64,000 nt of DNA, from NCBI RefSeq assembly GCF_900108585.1, contig NZ_UESZ01000001.1:2232001-2296000 (forward strand), in the 5' to 3' direction. Source of the DNA: Branchiibius hedensis. GTDB lineage: Bacteria; Actinomycetota; Actinomycetes; Actinomycetales; Dermatophilaceae. Positions 46,193 through 55,196 of the stretch are shown here, one piece after another. Within the stretch, counting starts at the first letter, position 1. Every line of letters starts with the position of its first letter. The translations under genes and the position numbers were made by a program. Under the pieces are notes generated by a model. It had not been told where the DNA came from. It searched no databases and saw only the letters and a list, made by a program, of their open reading frames with translations.

Positions 46193-46357
46193 ATGAGATG
46201 GGGCAATCTGCTGCCGCTGCTGGTGGTCATCGCACTCGCCGTGGCGTATGTCCGGTGGGTGCGACCGCGGATCCGGCAGGCGCGTTACGACCGGTGGGAA
46301 CGCGAGGGTTTGCTGCCGGACCAGACGGGTGAGCGACGTCACGACGATTCGACTTGA
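46193..46357 (+). CDS. Small single-helix membrane protein
   Basis: A 54-residue protein: one transmembrane helix (LLPLLVVIALAVAYVRWV, residues 6-23) then a basic cytoplasmic tail RPRIRQARYDRWEREGLLPD. It starts at ATG 46193 and diverges from the TetR gene by 33 bp. The composition and the conserved-looking tail suggest a real gene. Function is unknown; it may be under control of the TetR regulator. Confidence 0.6.
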   Translation: MRWGNLLPLLVVIALAVAYVRWVRPRIRQARYDRWEREGLLPDQTGERRHDDST

Positions 46358-46390
46358 GCACGATCTTTCTACATCTGTAGTGTCTTTCGC

Positions 46391-46582
46391 ATGGCTGACA
46401 TTACCTTCGCTGTCACGGCGTTCGCCATCATCGGTGGCGTCGCGGCCCTCGTGTCCATCGGCATCTACGCAACGGTGCTGACCCACTTCTTCGTGGCGAA
46501 CCGCAAGGTCCGCCTCGCCAGCCACGAGGCCCTCGTGCCCTACTACCGCGACGGATGGCGGTACGGATTCGCCACTGCCTAA
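46391..46582 (+). CDS. Small membrane protein
   Basis: A 63-residue protein with one or two membrane-spanning stretches (VTAFAIIGGVAALVSIGIYATVLTHFFV) and the tail RKVRLASHEALVPYYRDGWRYGFATA. Starts at ATG 46391, 33 bp after the previous small gene, and the pirin gene follows 8 bp later. Function is unknown; it has no recognised domain. Confidence 0.55.
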   Translation: MADITFAVTAFAIIGGVAALVSIGIYATVLTHFFVANRKVRLASHEALVPYYRDGWRYGFATA

Positions 46583-46590
46583 GGTGGCGT

Positions 46591-47592
46591 ATGACCAACC
46601 CTGACCCGCACCCGCTCGAGGTACCCATCCACGCCGCGCCCTGCGCGGGCCGCAGCGAGTTGCTCACCGCGCGCGATGTCCCCCTCGGCGGGTTGCGGGC
46701 CATGACGGTACGTCGCACCATCCCCCAGCGCGCCCGGAGCCTGATCGGGGCATGGTGTTTCGCTGATCATTACGGCCCGGACGACATTTCACAGACCGGC
46801 GGAATGCAGGTCGCACCTCACCCGCACACCGGATTGGCCACGGTCAGTTGGCTTTTCGAGGGCCGGATCCAGCATCGTGACTCCGCTGGCAATGTGCAGG
46901 CGGTGCTGCCCGGCGAACTCAACTTGATGAACGCCGGCCGCGGGATCAGTCATTCGGAGATCTCCGATCCCGCCGGTCCGGCCACGTTGCACGGTGTGCA
47001 GTTGTGGGTCGCCCTCCCCGACCCGGATCGCTTCAGCGAGCCGACCTTGCACCATTTCGTGCCTCCGGTCAGCGAGTCCGATGGCGTCCGCCTCCGGGTT
47101 TTCCTGGGATCCGCCGCCGGGCAGTCCAGCCCGGTCCCGACGTACACCGCCCTGCTCGGCGCCCAACTCGATTTCGCTCCTGGCGCCCGGGTCGAGCTCG
47201 ACCTGGAGCCCGACTTCGAGTACGGCGTCCTGGTCGATTCCGGGCACGTCACCGCCGCCGGCGAACCGGTGGCTCCGGCCGAGTTGCGCTACTTCCCACC
47301 CGGCGCAGCACGGATGTCCCTGGTTGCTGGTGCTGAGCCGGCCCGGGTGATCCTGCTGGGCGGCGAACCACTGGGCGAGTCGCTGGTCATGTGGTCGAAC
47401 TTCGTCGGACGCGATCACGACGAGATCGCGTCGTTCCGGGAGGAGTGGCAACACCAGATCACCCGTGACGGCGCGCTGATCACCGACACGCAGGACAGCG
47501 CACCAGGACGATTCGGGCGAGCCGAAGGCGACCATCTGCCCCCGATCCCAGCCCCGACCATGCCCGGCACTCGGCTGAAGCCCCGCGGCTGA
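46591..47592 (+). CDS. Pirin-family bicupin protein
   Basis: A 333-residue pirin. The N-terminal cupin has IGAWCFADHYGPDD, then MQVAPHPHTGLATVSWLFEGRIQHRDSAGN with the metal-binding histidines of the HPHxG motif, and PGELNLMNAGRGISHSE. The second cupin (LGAQLDFAPGARVELDLEPDFEYGVLVDSG) and the late LLGGEPLGESLVMWSNFVG are also family features. Pirins bind Fe(II) and some act as quercetinases; the precise role here is unknown. The start ATG 46591 is chosen over upstream codons because the preceding gene ends at 46582. Confidence 0.9.
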   Translation: MTNPDPHPLEVPIHAAPCAGRSELLTARDVPLGGLRAMTVRRTIPQRARSLIGAWCFADHYGPDDISQTGGMQVAPHPHTGLATVSWLFEGRIQHRDSAGNVQAVLPGELNLMNAGRGISHSEISDPAGPATLHGVQLWVALPDPDRFSEPTLHHFVPPVSESDGVRLRVFLGSAAGQSSPVPTYTALLGAQLDFAPGARVELDLEPDFEYGVLVDSGHVTAAGEPVAPAELRYFPPGAARMSLVAGAEPARVILLGGEPLGESLVMWSNFVGRDHDEIASFREEWQHQITRDGALITDTQDSAPGRFGRAEGDHLPPIPAPTMPGTRLKPRG

Positions 47593-47652
47593 CGCGCTAT
47601 GTCAACGCCGACCCATGATCAAAACTGAGTCGACGGTCGACGAACACAAAAG

Positions 47653-47669
47653 GCATCATCTGATGATGC
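47653..47669. repeat. Perfect palindrome between pirin and HNH genes
   Basis: GCATCAT-CTG-ATGATGC is a 7+3+7 inverted repeat between two genes that converge. A bidirectional terminator is possible, although the stem is AT-rich and no T-run follows; alternatively it is a protein-binding site. Confidence 0.35.
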
Positions 47670-47748
47670 TCCTCGATCCTGACCTGGTTGGAGCTTCCAG
47701 TGACCTCAGCATCGGACGAAGCGACGGCCGACGCTGTGTCGGCACCCG

Positions 47749-49083
47749 CTACTCGCGCTTAGGCGCCGTGAAGCCGTGCCAGATGACCTCTACAAAACGC
47801 CGCTCGAGCCTCGACACAGCCTCGCGAGGTCGCGCGCTGGGTGGCCGCGGCGGCGTACTGGTCATGGTCAACCGCCCGACCCGATACGTCACGGTCTGCG
47901 CGTTGCCGGTGACGAAGTAACCGGGGATTTCCTTGGTGTAGTTGCATCGCTCGCAATCGGCCCCGGCGTTCGAGGCAGTCGTCCTGCCGCCCGCGGCAGC
48001 CGGTGCGATGTGGTCGATGTGCTTGACCGGTGACTCGCAGAACGGCGTCCGACAGCGTTGATCGCGAAGCTTGATGAACTCGCGCAACAACCCGCGGTAG
48101 GTGCGGGCGGTCGATTCCATCCCGATGAGTTCGTCGTGCCCGGGTGCGGTGAAGATCCGGCGCACGTCGGGGCCGTCCTTGTCGGGGCAGGCGCTGATCA
48201 AGTCGCGGGCCAGGTGGCCAGGGATCGTGCCGTATCCCTCCAGGAAGCCCGGCGCATCCTTGACGAGCGCCTCGATCGGGATCATCAGGTTGACTCGCAC
48301 GTCGACCGGCGCACCTTCGCCTGCGGCTCGACCGGTGACGCGCGAAACGAGGGCATCGGCCATCGCCCGGTTGCGATCTGCGGCACGCGCCTTCGCCACG
48401 GCGGGGTCGGCTTGCAGGGCCTGGACGCAGGCAAGCCCCTCCCGCACCGGCAGCAGCGCAGTCAGACGCAGCATCGAGTCCGGCGCCGAACGCCAGCTGA
48501 CGTGACGATCCTGCGCGGCAGCGATTGCGCGGACCTGAGCGAGATTGGGATCAAGACGGTTGACCACGCAGCGGGTCGCTTCGCGCAGTCCACGATCGCC
48601 GAGTCGGTGCCATCGATCGGAGATCTCCTCCGCGACCTGTGCGCGGGCGCCGGGATCGAGGCCGTCGGTCTCGCGGACCAGGATGGCCGCCTGCTCCTCG
48701 CCCAACTCGCCCGCACGCATCGCATCGAGGACCGACGGCATCTCTTGGGCGAGGACCTGGGCTTGGCGGACTAGCCGCGCCGCGGCCGCCGGATGCTTGC
48801 GGCGAGCGAACCCGACGGCCACGGCGGTAACCCGTGTCGCCCATCCTGCGGGCACCTTCGCTTCTGGCTGCAGCCGCTCCTGCGCCTCCGTCACCAAGTG
48901 GGCGGTCAGCTCGATCTGCCGGGCGCTGATCGCGTGCTTGAGGTACTCGAGCTCCTGGATGAGGACGTCGCCGATCCGAGCTGAATCACCTTGTCCTGCA
49001 GTCGAATTGATCCGCGACCGACACTCGCGCACGAGGGCAAGCGCGGCCTGTTCGGCCTCGTCCAGCACCTCGTTCTCGTCCAT
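47749..49083 (-). CDS. DUF222 / HNH endonuclease protein
   Basis: A 444-residue member of the abundant actinobacterial DUF222-HNH (13E12-repeat-like) family. The N-terminal ~250 residues are helical DUF222 (AQERLQPEAKVPAGWATR, ARLVRQAQVLAQEMPSVLDAMRAGEL, EISDRWHRLGDRGLREATR). The C-terminal HNH part is FIKLRDQRCRTPFCESPVKHIDHIAPAAAGGRTTASNAGADCERCNYTKEIPGYFV, with the zinc cysteines and the H-H pair intact. These proteins occur in multiple copies and are suspected mobile or repair nucleases. The start ATG 49083 is standard. Confidence 0.87.
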   Translation of the reverse strand: MDENEVLDEAEQAALALVRECRSRINSTAGQGDSARIGDVLIQELEYLKHAISARQIELTAHLVTEAQERLQPEAKVPAGWATRVTAVAVGFARRKHPAAAARLVRQAQVLAQEMPSVLDAMRAGELGEEQAAILVRETDGLDPGARAQVAEEISDRWHRLGDRGLREATRCVVNRLDPNLAQVRAIAAAQDRHVSWRSAPDSMLRLTALLPVREGLACVQALQADPAVAKARAADRNRAMADALVSRVTGRAAGEGAPVDVRVNLMIPIEALVKDAPGFLEGYGTIPGHLARDLISACPDKDGPDVRRIFTAPGHDELIGMESTARTYRGLLREFIKLRDQRCRTPFCESPVKHIDHIAPAAAGGRTTASNAGADCERCNYTKEIPGYFVTGNAQTVTYRVGRLTMTSTPPRPPSARPREAVSRLERRFVEVIWHGFTAPKRE

Positions 49084-49136
49084 GTAAGAACCCTAGAAGA
49101 GGGGTCTGACAACATCAGGCTTACGCCCGCGGACCG

Positions 49137-50549
49137 CTAGGACTCCAGCGTGTGCAGTCGCCGAGCAGCCTCGGAAATCGAGCCGGTCATCGACGGGTAC
49201 ACCGAGAACGTCGACGCCAACTGGTCGACCGTCAGCCGGTTCTGCACCGCGATGCCGATCGGGAAGATCAACTCCGACGCCTGGGGTGCAACGACCACGC
49301 CCCCGACCACCGTGTTCGAACCGGGGCGGGCGAACAGCTTCACGAAACCATCGGTGATGTTGCGCATCTTGGCCCGCGGGTTGGTCGACAACGGCAGCGT
49401 CACCGTGCGGGCCTCGACCTTGCCCTCGTCGATATCCGCCATCGAGTAACCCACGGTCGCGATCTCCGGGTCGGTGAAGATGTTCGCGCACACACCACGC
49501 AGATTCAGCGGCGCGACGGCGTCACCCAGCGCGTGGAACATCGCGATCCGGCCCTGCATCGCCGCCACCGACGCCAACGGGTAGACCCCGGTGCAGTCCC
49601 CCGCTGCGTAGATCCCCGGCACGCTGGTGCGCGACACGCGGTCCACCACGATGTGTCCGGAAGCCGTCGTCTCGACACCGGCAGCTTGCAGTCCAATGCC
49701 CTCGGTCTGCGGGATGGCGCCGACCGCGAGCAACGCGTGCGAACCCTCGACCGTCCGGCCGTCGTCCAACGTCACCACGACGGAGTCGCCAACCCGCTGC
49801 GCGCCGACCGCGCGCGACTTGTTCAACACGTTCATCCCGCGCCGGCGGAAGACGTTCTCGATGACCGTCGCCGCGTCCGCGTCCTGCCCCGGTAGCACGC
49901 GGTCACGGGATGACACCAGCGTGACCTCGCAACCGAGCCCCAGATACGCGTGCGCCAACTCCGCACCGGTGACACCGGAGCCCACGACGATCAGGTGCTT
50001 GGGCAGTTCGGGCAGGTCATAGATCTGCTGCCACGTGAGGATCCGCTCACCATCAGGTACGGCGGTCGGCAGCTGGCGGGGCGTCGTACCCACGGCGACC
50101 AAGATCGTGTCCGCGCCGAACTCGCGCGACACACCGTTCGTGCCCTCGGCGTACACCCGGCCGCGGTCGACGATCTGGCCGACACCGTCGAAGACCTGGA
50201 CGCCGGCGCTCTCGCACTGCGCCCGGATGTCCAGGCTCTGCGCCTTGGCCAGCCGCACGATGCGCTGGTTGATCTGCTGCACCTCGGCGTGCGCGTGCTG
50301 GTCCAACTCGGTGGTGTCGAAGCCGACGCCCAGCCGGCCGGCCGCCTCGAACCGGGACATGAAGTCCGACGTCGCAATCAGGGCCTTGCTCGGCACACAG
50401 TCGGTGAGGACGGCGGCGCCACCCATACCTTCTTTTTCGATCACGGTGACCATGGCGCCGAGTTGGGCGCCGACCAGCGCCGCCTCGTAGCCACCCGGGC
50501 CACCACCGATCACGACCACGGAGCGCTTTCGAGTCGTCACGGCCCTCAT
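49137..50549 (-). CDS. lpdA: LpdA-like NAD(P)H-quinone reductase
   Basis: A 470-residue flavoprotein with the dihydrolipoamide dehydrogenase fold: VVVIGGGPGGYEAALVGAQLGA (FAD), HLIVVGSGVTGAELAHAYLGLG (NAD(P)), GIYAAGDCTGVYPLASVA, and a C-terminal dimer domain (FSVYPSMTGSISEAARRLHTL). The usual redox CxxxxC is replaced by GGAAVLTDCVPSK: only one cysteine remains, as in mycobacterial LpdA (Rv3303c), which reduces quinones rather than lipoamide. It diverges from the PNP gene by 31 bp. Confidence 0.9.
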   Translation of the reverse strand: MRAVTTRKRSVVVIGGGPGGYEAALVGAQLGAMVTVIEKEGMGGAAVLTDCVPSKALIATSDFMSRFEAAGRLGVGFDTTELDQHAHAEVQQINQRIVRLAKAQSLDIRAQCESAGVQVFDGVGQIVDRGRVYAEGTNGVSREFGADTILVAVGTTPRQLPTAVPDGERILTWQQIYDLPELPKHLIVVGSGVTGAELAHAYLGLGCEVTLVSSRDRVLPGQDADAATVIENVFRRRGMNVLNKSRAVGAQRVGDSVVVTLDDGRTVEGSHALLAVGAIPQTEGIGLQAAGVETTASGHIVVDRVSRTSVPGIYAAGDCTGVYPLASVAAMQGRIAMFHALGDAVAPLNLRGVCANIFTDPEIATVGYSMADIDEGKVEARTVTLPLSTNPRAKMRNITDGFVKLFARPGSNTVVGGVVVAPQASELIFPIGIAVQNRLTVDQLASTFSVYPSMTGSISEAARRLHTLES

Positions 50550-50580
50550 CCTTCCACGGCTGCCCTACTAACCTGACGGG

Positions 50581-51393
50581 GTGGCTGACACCCAGGAACC
50601 CTTCGAACTGGCCCAAGCGGCCGCCGACGTCATCGCCGACCGCACCGGAATCGCCGCGCACGACGTGGCGCTGGTGCTGGGATCCGGCTGGGGCAAGACG
50701 GCCGATCTGATCGGGCCCACGCTTGCAACGATCGACAACACCGACCTACCCGGCTTCAAACCGGCCGCCGTTGCCGGTCACATCGGCACCGTGCGCTCGG
50801 TCCAGATCGGCGAAACCGACCGTCGCGCCTTGGTTTTCGGCACCCGGACGCACTTCTACGAGGACCGCGGCGTGCGTGCGGTAGTCCACCCGGTCCGCAC
50901 CGCGGCCGCTGCCGGCTGCAGGACGATCGTCCTCACCAACGGCTGCGGTGGGCTCAACAAGGACTGGGGCCCGGGGACACCGGTCCTGATCCGCGACCAC
51001 ATCAACCTGACGGCGGCCTCGCCGATCGAGGGTGCCAACTTCGTCGACCTCACCGATCTCTACGCACAAGAACTGCGTGACATCGCCCACACCGTCGACC
51101 CGCAGCTGCCCGAGGGCGTCTACGCGCAGTTCCGCGGTCCGCACTACGAAACCCCTGCCGAGGTGAAAATGGCCGGGATCATGGGTGCCGATCTGGTCGG
51201 GATGTCCACCACGCTGGAGGCGATCGCAGCCCGGCAGGCCGGGATGAAGGTCCTGGGCATCTCCCTGGTGACCAACCTCGCCGCCGGGGTCAGTGATCAG
51301 CCGCTGTCCCATCAAGAGGTGATCGAGGCCGGACAGGCCGCTGCCGCCAGATGTGGCGACCTGTTGGCGAACGTGATCAGGAAACTCCCGTGA
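50581..51393 (+). CDS. Purine-nucleoside phosphorylase
   Basis: A 270-residue trimeric-type PNP that cleaves inosine/guanosine with phosphate. It contains VALVLGSGWGKTADLIG (phosphate-binding), VAGHIGTVRSVQIG, FYEDRGVRAVVHPVRTAAAAG, TNGCGGLNKDWGPGTPVLIRDHINLT, QFRGPHYETPAEVKMAGIMGADLVGMSTTLEAIAARQAGM and ISLVTNLAAGVSDQPLSHQEV, all in the expected order. The start is GTG 50581; it overlaps the phosphosugar mutase start in a GTGA. It acts in nucleoside salvage, supplying ribose-1-phosphate to the mutase. Confidence 0.94.
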   Translation: MADTQEPFELAQAAADVIADRTGIAAHDVALVLGSGWGKTADLIGPTLATIDNTDLPGFKPAAVAGHIGTVRSVQIGETDRRALVFGTRTHFYEDRGVRAVVHPVRTAAAAGCRTIVLTNGCGGLNKDWGPGTPVLIRDHINLTAASPIEGANFVDLTDLYAQELRDIAHTVDPQLPEGVYAQFRGPHYETPAEVKMAGIMGADLVGMSTTLEAIAARQAGMKVLGISLVTNLAAGVSDQPLSHQEVIEAGQAAAARCGDLLANVIRKLP

Positions 51394-52949
51394 GCCTGCG
51401 GGACCAGGCCGAGGCCTGGATCGCCGACGACCCCGACCCCGCCACCCGCGCCGAACTCACCGCGCTCCTGGACGACGAGGCCGAACTCGCCGACCGATTC
51501 AGCGGGCTACTCGACTTCGGGACGGCGGGCCTACGTGGTGCCCTCGGTGCCGGTCCCAACCGGATGAACCGCGTCGTCGTACGCCGAGTGGCAGCTGGCC
51601 TTGTCCGTTACCTCGGCGACGAGCCGGCTCTGGTCATCGGGTACGACGCTCGGCACAACTCGGATGTCTTCGCCCGGGACACCGCCGCAGTGACCGTTGC
51701 CGCCGGTGGTCACGCGATGTTGCTGCCCCGGCCGCTGCCGACACCGGTCCTGGCCTACGCGATCCGCGTCCTCGGTGCGGATGCCGGTGTGATGGTCACC
51801 GCGAGCCACAACCCGCCGCAGGACAACGGGTACAAGGTCTACCTCGGTGATGGCAGCCAGATCGTGCCGCCGGCCGACGAGGAGATCAAGGCACTCATCG
51901 CACCCCGCGCAGCCGACGTACCCGTCGCGGACGACGGGTGGCAGACGCTCGGCGACGACATCGTGGAGGCGTATCTGGAGGACGTCGTCCGGGTCGTCGC
52001 CGCTGACTCTGCGCGGGATCTGAAGGTGGTGCACACCGCCCTGCACGGCGTGGGCTCGCAGATCGTGCTCGACGCCTTCGAAGCAGCCGGGTTCCCCACG
52101 CCCATCCCGGTCGCAGCGCAGCAGCAACCCGACCCAGACTTCCCCACCGTCGCCTTCCCCAACCCCGAAGAGGCCGGCGCCATCGACCTGGCGTTGGAGA
52201 CCGCTCGCCACGAGGACGCGGACCTAGTCATCGCCAACGATCCAGACGCGGACAGGTGCGCGGTCGCCGTACCTGACGTGGGCGGTTGGCGGATGCTGCG
52301 CGGCGATGAGGTCGGGGCGCTGCTTGGTTACCACCTACTCGCCCGCGGGGTTCCCGACAAAGGCGTTTTCGCCAACTCGATCGTCTCCTCCCGGTTGCTC
52401 GCGGCCATGGCCCAGGCGCACGGCGTACGTCATCAGGAGACCCTTACCGGGTTCAAGTGGATCAGTCGGGTGCCCGGCCTGGTCTACGGCTACGAGGAGG
52501 CCCTCGGCTACTGCGTCGACCCCGAGCGGGTCAAAGACAAGGACGGGGTCAGCGCCGCCCTGCTGGTCGCCGAACTCGCGGCCACCCTGAAGGCGCAGGG
52601 CCGCACGCTGATCGATGTGTTGCGGGAGTTGGATGTGCGGTACGGCGCGCACGTCACCGACAGCTTCTCGATCCGCGGCGCCGGCCTGCCCGCCTCGCTG
52701 CTGGCCCAGCCGCCCACCGAAGTCGCGGGCATCGCCGTGGCCGGGTTCGAGGACCTGTCCCAGGGCGGAGAGCTGCCTCCGACGGAGGGCGTGCGGATCC
52801 ACCTGGCCGACCGGACCCGGATCATCATCCGACCCAGCGGGACCGAGCCGAAGCTGAAGGTTTATCTCGAAGCGATCGCGGGCGAGCGCGACACGGCCAG
52901 CCAGCAGCTCGCGACCGTGAACCGCGCGGTCCGCGACCTGCTCAGGTGA
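51390..52949 (+). CDS. Phosphosugar mutase (phosphopentomutase/phosphoglucomutase family)
   Basis: A 519-residue alpha-D-phosphohexomutase superfamily enzyme: LDFGTAGLRGALGAGPNRMN, VMVTASHNPPQDNGYKVYLGDG (phosphoserine loop), VIANDPDADRCAVAV (metal loop), GYEEALGYC (sugar loop) and IIRPSGTEPKLKVYLEA (phosphate loop). Length and opening match PGM2/PMM-like mutases that can interconvert ribose-1- and ribose-5-phosphate. GTG 51390 overlaps the PNP stop, and this coupling with PNP and the nearby DeoC suggests pentose-phosphate use, although hexose activity cannot be excluded. Confidence 0.93.
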   Translation: MSLRDQAEAWIADDPDPATRAELTALLDDEAELADRFSGLLDFGTAGLRGALGAGPNRMNRVVVRRVAAGLVRYLGDEPALVIGYDARHNSDVFARDTAAVTVAAGGHAMLLPRPLPTPVLAYAIRVLGADAGVMVTASHNPPQDNGYKVYLGDGSQIVPPADEEIKALIAPRAADVPVADDGWQTLGDDIVEAYLEDVVRVVAADSARDLKVVHTALHGVGSQIVLDAFEAAGFPTPIPVAAQQQPDPDFPTVAFPNPEEAGAIDLALETARHEDADLVIANDPDADRCAVAVPDVGGWRMLRGDEVGALLGYHLLARGVPDKGVFANSIVSSRLLAAMAQAHGVRHQETLTGFKWISRVPGLVYGYEEALGYCVDPERVKDKDGVSAALLVAELAATLKAQGRTLIDVLRELDVRYGAHVTDSFSIRGAGLPASLLAQPPTEVAGIAVAGFEDLSQGGELPPTEGVRIHLADRTRIIIRPSGTEPKLKVYLEAIAGERDTASQQLATVNRAVRDLLR

Positions 52950-53541
52950 GGATCCCGATCACGATCAGCGCCACAGCTGCCGCCAGGGCGGCGATCGAGG
53001 GCCAGGCCGGACGGATCCGGACCTGCTCCTCCTGCCGCGCCAACTGACCTTGCCGCACGGCACGCTCGTAGTCCGCCTTGGCCTCCTGGATGGTCCGCGC
53101 CACGCTCGACGCCGAAGCCGTTGGGTCTTTCAAGTCCTCCGGCGAGACCCGGCCGAGGCCGAGGCCGCTCCCACCGCCGGTGCGGACCGCGCCGCGTGCG
53201 GTTGGCCGCTGCGTGGTGATCGCCCAGGACCCCCAGCCCCGGCCGTCCGCCGCGAAAATCTTGAGATTCCAACGGCTTTCGATCAGATCGATAACCGGCC
53301 AGGACAGATCCACGTCGCGCACGATGTTGTGCAGTCCGACCCCGCCGGTCGCCAGGATCAGGCATGGGCGCACGAAGACCGCCCAGAGGGCCAACGCGGC
53401 CGCCAGCAGGAAACAGGCCGAATGCGGATCGATACCACCGTGCCCGAAGGTGAAGATCACGCCGAGCAGAACGCAGACCCCGATCAGTCCCCAGCCAATG
53501 GCGAGGGAGGATCCCTGCCGCACCACTCGGCGTACGTTCAT
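52942..53541 (-). CDS. Membrane protein with PH-like domain, function unknown
   Basis: A 199-residue protein with two N-terminal helices (LAIGWGLIGVCVLLGVIFTF, CFLLAAALALWAVFVRP), then ILATGGVGLHNIVRDVDLSWPVIDLIESRWNLKIFAADGRGWGSWAITTQRP, which has the strand pattern of bacterial PH-like (bPH) domains, a glycine/lysine-rich linker, and a C-terminal helix (WPSIAALAAAVALIVIGIL). It overlaps the mutase end by eight bases and is five bases upstream of the deoC stop on the same strand side. No function is known. Confidence 0.7.
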   Translation of the reverse strand: MNVRRVVRQGSSLAIGWGLIGVCVLLGVIFTFGHGGIDPHSACFLLAAALALWAVFVRPCLILATGGVGLHNIVRDVDLSWPVIDLIESRWNLKIFAADGRGWGSWAITTQRPTARGAVRTGGGSGLGLGRVSPEDLKDPTASASSVARTIQEAKADYERAVRQGQLARQEEQVRIRPAWPSIAALAAAVALIVIGILT

Positions 53542-53546
53542 GAGCG

Positions 53547-54194
53547 TCAGTAGCCGGTGGAGGTCTCGCCGGCGAGCACCGCGCGGCTGCCGGAGACGCC
53601 CAACCGGGTCGCTCCCGCGGCGACCATGGCGTCCGCGGTCGCCCGGTCACGGATCCCACCGGAAGCCTTGACGCCCGCGCGGCCGGCGACGGTCTTGGCC
53701 ATCAGTTCGACCGCGTGCACTGACGCGCCTCCCGCCGGGTGGAACCCGGTCGAGGTCTTCACGAAGTCGGCTCCTTCGGCGACTGCGGCCTCGCAGACGG
53801 CCACGATCGCCTCATCGGACAGCGCCGCGGACTCGATGATCACCTTGAGAACAGCATCGGGTACGGCGGCCCGGACTGCCGCGATATCGGCACCGACCGC
53901 TTCGTACTCCCCCGCGACGGCCGCACCCACGTCGATCACCATGTCGACTTCGTCGGCGCCCTGTGCCACCGCGAGCGCCGCCTCGGCCGCCTTGATGGAG
54001 GAATGGTGCTTACCGCTGGGGAAGCCGGCCACCACGGCAAGCTTCAGATCGTCGGGCAGCGTCAGGGGCAGCATGCTCGGCGAGACGCACACCGAGTAGG
54101 TGCCCAATTCCTCGGCCTCGTCGATCAGCGCCTGCACATCGGCGGCCGTCGCTTCGGGTTTGAGCAAGGTGTGGTCGATCAGGTCAGCCAGCAT
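53547..54194 (-). CDS. deoC: Deoxyribose-phosphate aldolase
   Basis: DeoC splits 2-deoxyribose-5-phosphate to glyceraldehyde-3-phosphate and acetaldehyde. In the 215-residue product are [69 protein letters not shown] (seen as [11 protein letters not shown]), the Schiff-base lysine in [16 protein letters not shown] and [30 protein letters not shown] 54194 puts the family start [15 protein letters not shown] at residue 1; the upstream extension to 54317 is not conserved. It is part of nucleoside salvage with PNP and the mutase. Confidence 0.94.
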   Translation of the reverse strand: MLADLIDHTLLKPEATAADVQALIDEAEELGTYSVCVSPSMLPLTLPDDLKLAVVAGFPSGKHHSSIKAAEAALAVAQGADEVDMVIDVGAAVAGEYEAVGADIAAVRAAVPDAVLKVIIESAALSDEAIVAVCEAAVAEGADFVKTSTGFHPAGGASVHAVELMAKTVAGRAGVKASGGIRDRATADAMVAAGATRLGVSGSRAVLAGETSTGY

Positions 54195-54221
54195 GGTCGC
54201 CAGCCTAGCTAGGCTGCGGCT

Positions 54222-55196
54222 ATGAGCCAGGGCTGGACGCCGCCAGAGGGGACGCCACCGCAGGGTGGTTACGGCACGCCGCAATGGGGGCAGCAGGCGC
54301 CGATGATGCCCTACCAACCGATTCCGCTGAGCCCTAAACCTGGCGTGATCCCGTTGCGGCCGTTGAAACTCGGCGACATCTGGGAGGGCGCCGTCGCGAC
54401 CATTCGGGGCAATCCGACCGCAACCATCGGCCTGTCGCTGGTGGTGACGCTGATCGCCGCGATCCCCTCGGTGCTCGCGGTTGCCCTGCTGTCGAGGGCC
54501 AGCCTCTACGGAGGGGTGGAAACCGACGCCCGCGGTCTCATCGCCCAGGCGGGCGGCTACGTACTGGACGGCCTTGCGGGGATCGTGCTTGCCGGGATGC
54601 TGGTCTTCGTCCTCGCCGAAGCAGTGTTGGGCCGGCGGTGCAGCATCGGCGCCGCCTGGCAGGGCATCCGTTCGCGCATCCTGCCCCTGATCGGACTCGC
54701 CCTCATCTTCGCGGTCACCACCGCGGTCGTCGGTGGCCTCCTGGTCGGGCTCATCGTCCTGCTGGCCAACACCCTCGATGCCGGGGTGGTCATCGCCATC
54801 GCCATTCCTCTGACCCTCGCGATCGGGGCCGGCGTGGTCTTCGTCTGGACCCGCTGGTCACTCGCTGCTCCCGCCGTCGTCTTGGAGCGCGCGGGTCCCA
54901 TCGCCGCTCTCAAGCGGTCGTGGGCGTTGTCGCGCGGCCAGTTCTGGCGGATTCTCGGCATCGAGGTGCTGACCCGGATCGTGGTCGGATTCGTCAGCGG
55001 GCTGGCCACCACCCCTGTCGCGTTCCTCGCGTTCGGCCTCGGCGGCGCGGTCACCCTAACCGTGACGACCATCTGGTCGGCGATCATCGGCGGCGTCCTC
55101 GCACCGTTCTCCGCCAACGTGACCGGGTTGCTCTACATCGACCAGCGGATCCGCAAGGAAGCGCTCGATGTCACCCTCATGGCAGCCGCTTCGTGA
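54222..55196 (+). CDS. Multi-helix membrane protein (GPDPase-membrane-domain-like)
   Basis: A 324-residue protein with a Pro/Gln/Gly-rich cytoplasmic N-terminus (~45 residues) and about six hydrophobic segments. The start of the domain reads [34 protein letters not shown], and [29 protein letters not shown] (as [14 protein letters not shown]) is the repeated amphipathic helix of glycerophosphoryl diester phosphodiesterase membrane-domain and related DUF proteins. It heads a coupled operon with DUF4129, DUF4350, MoxR and DUF58 genes. The role is unknown. Confidence 0.78.
   Translation: MSQGWTPPEGTPPQGGYGTPQWGQQAPMMPYQPIPLSPKPGVIPLRPLKLGDIWEGAVATIRGNPTATIGLSLVVTLIAAIPSVLAVALLSRASLYGGVETDARGLIAQAGGYVLDGLAGIVLAGMLVFVLAEAVLGRRCSIGAAWQGIRSRILPLIGLALIFAVTTAVVGGLLVGLIVLLANTLDAGVVIAIAIPLTLAIGAGVVFVWTRWSLAAPAVVLERAGPIAALKRSWALSRGQFWRILGIEVLTRIVVGFVSGLATTPVAFLAFGLGGAVTLTVTTIWSAIIGGVLAPFSANVTGLLYIDQRIRKEALDVTLMAAAS

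Noticed and set aside
47615-47920. 101-codon plus-strand frame after pirin
   Set aside because: Two thirds overlap the HNH gene antisense, and the N-terminal part shows no domain.
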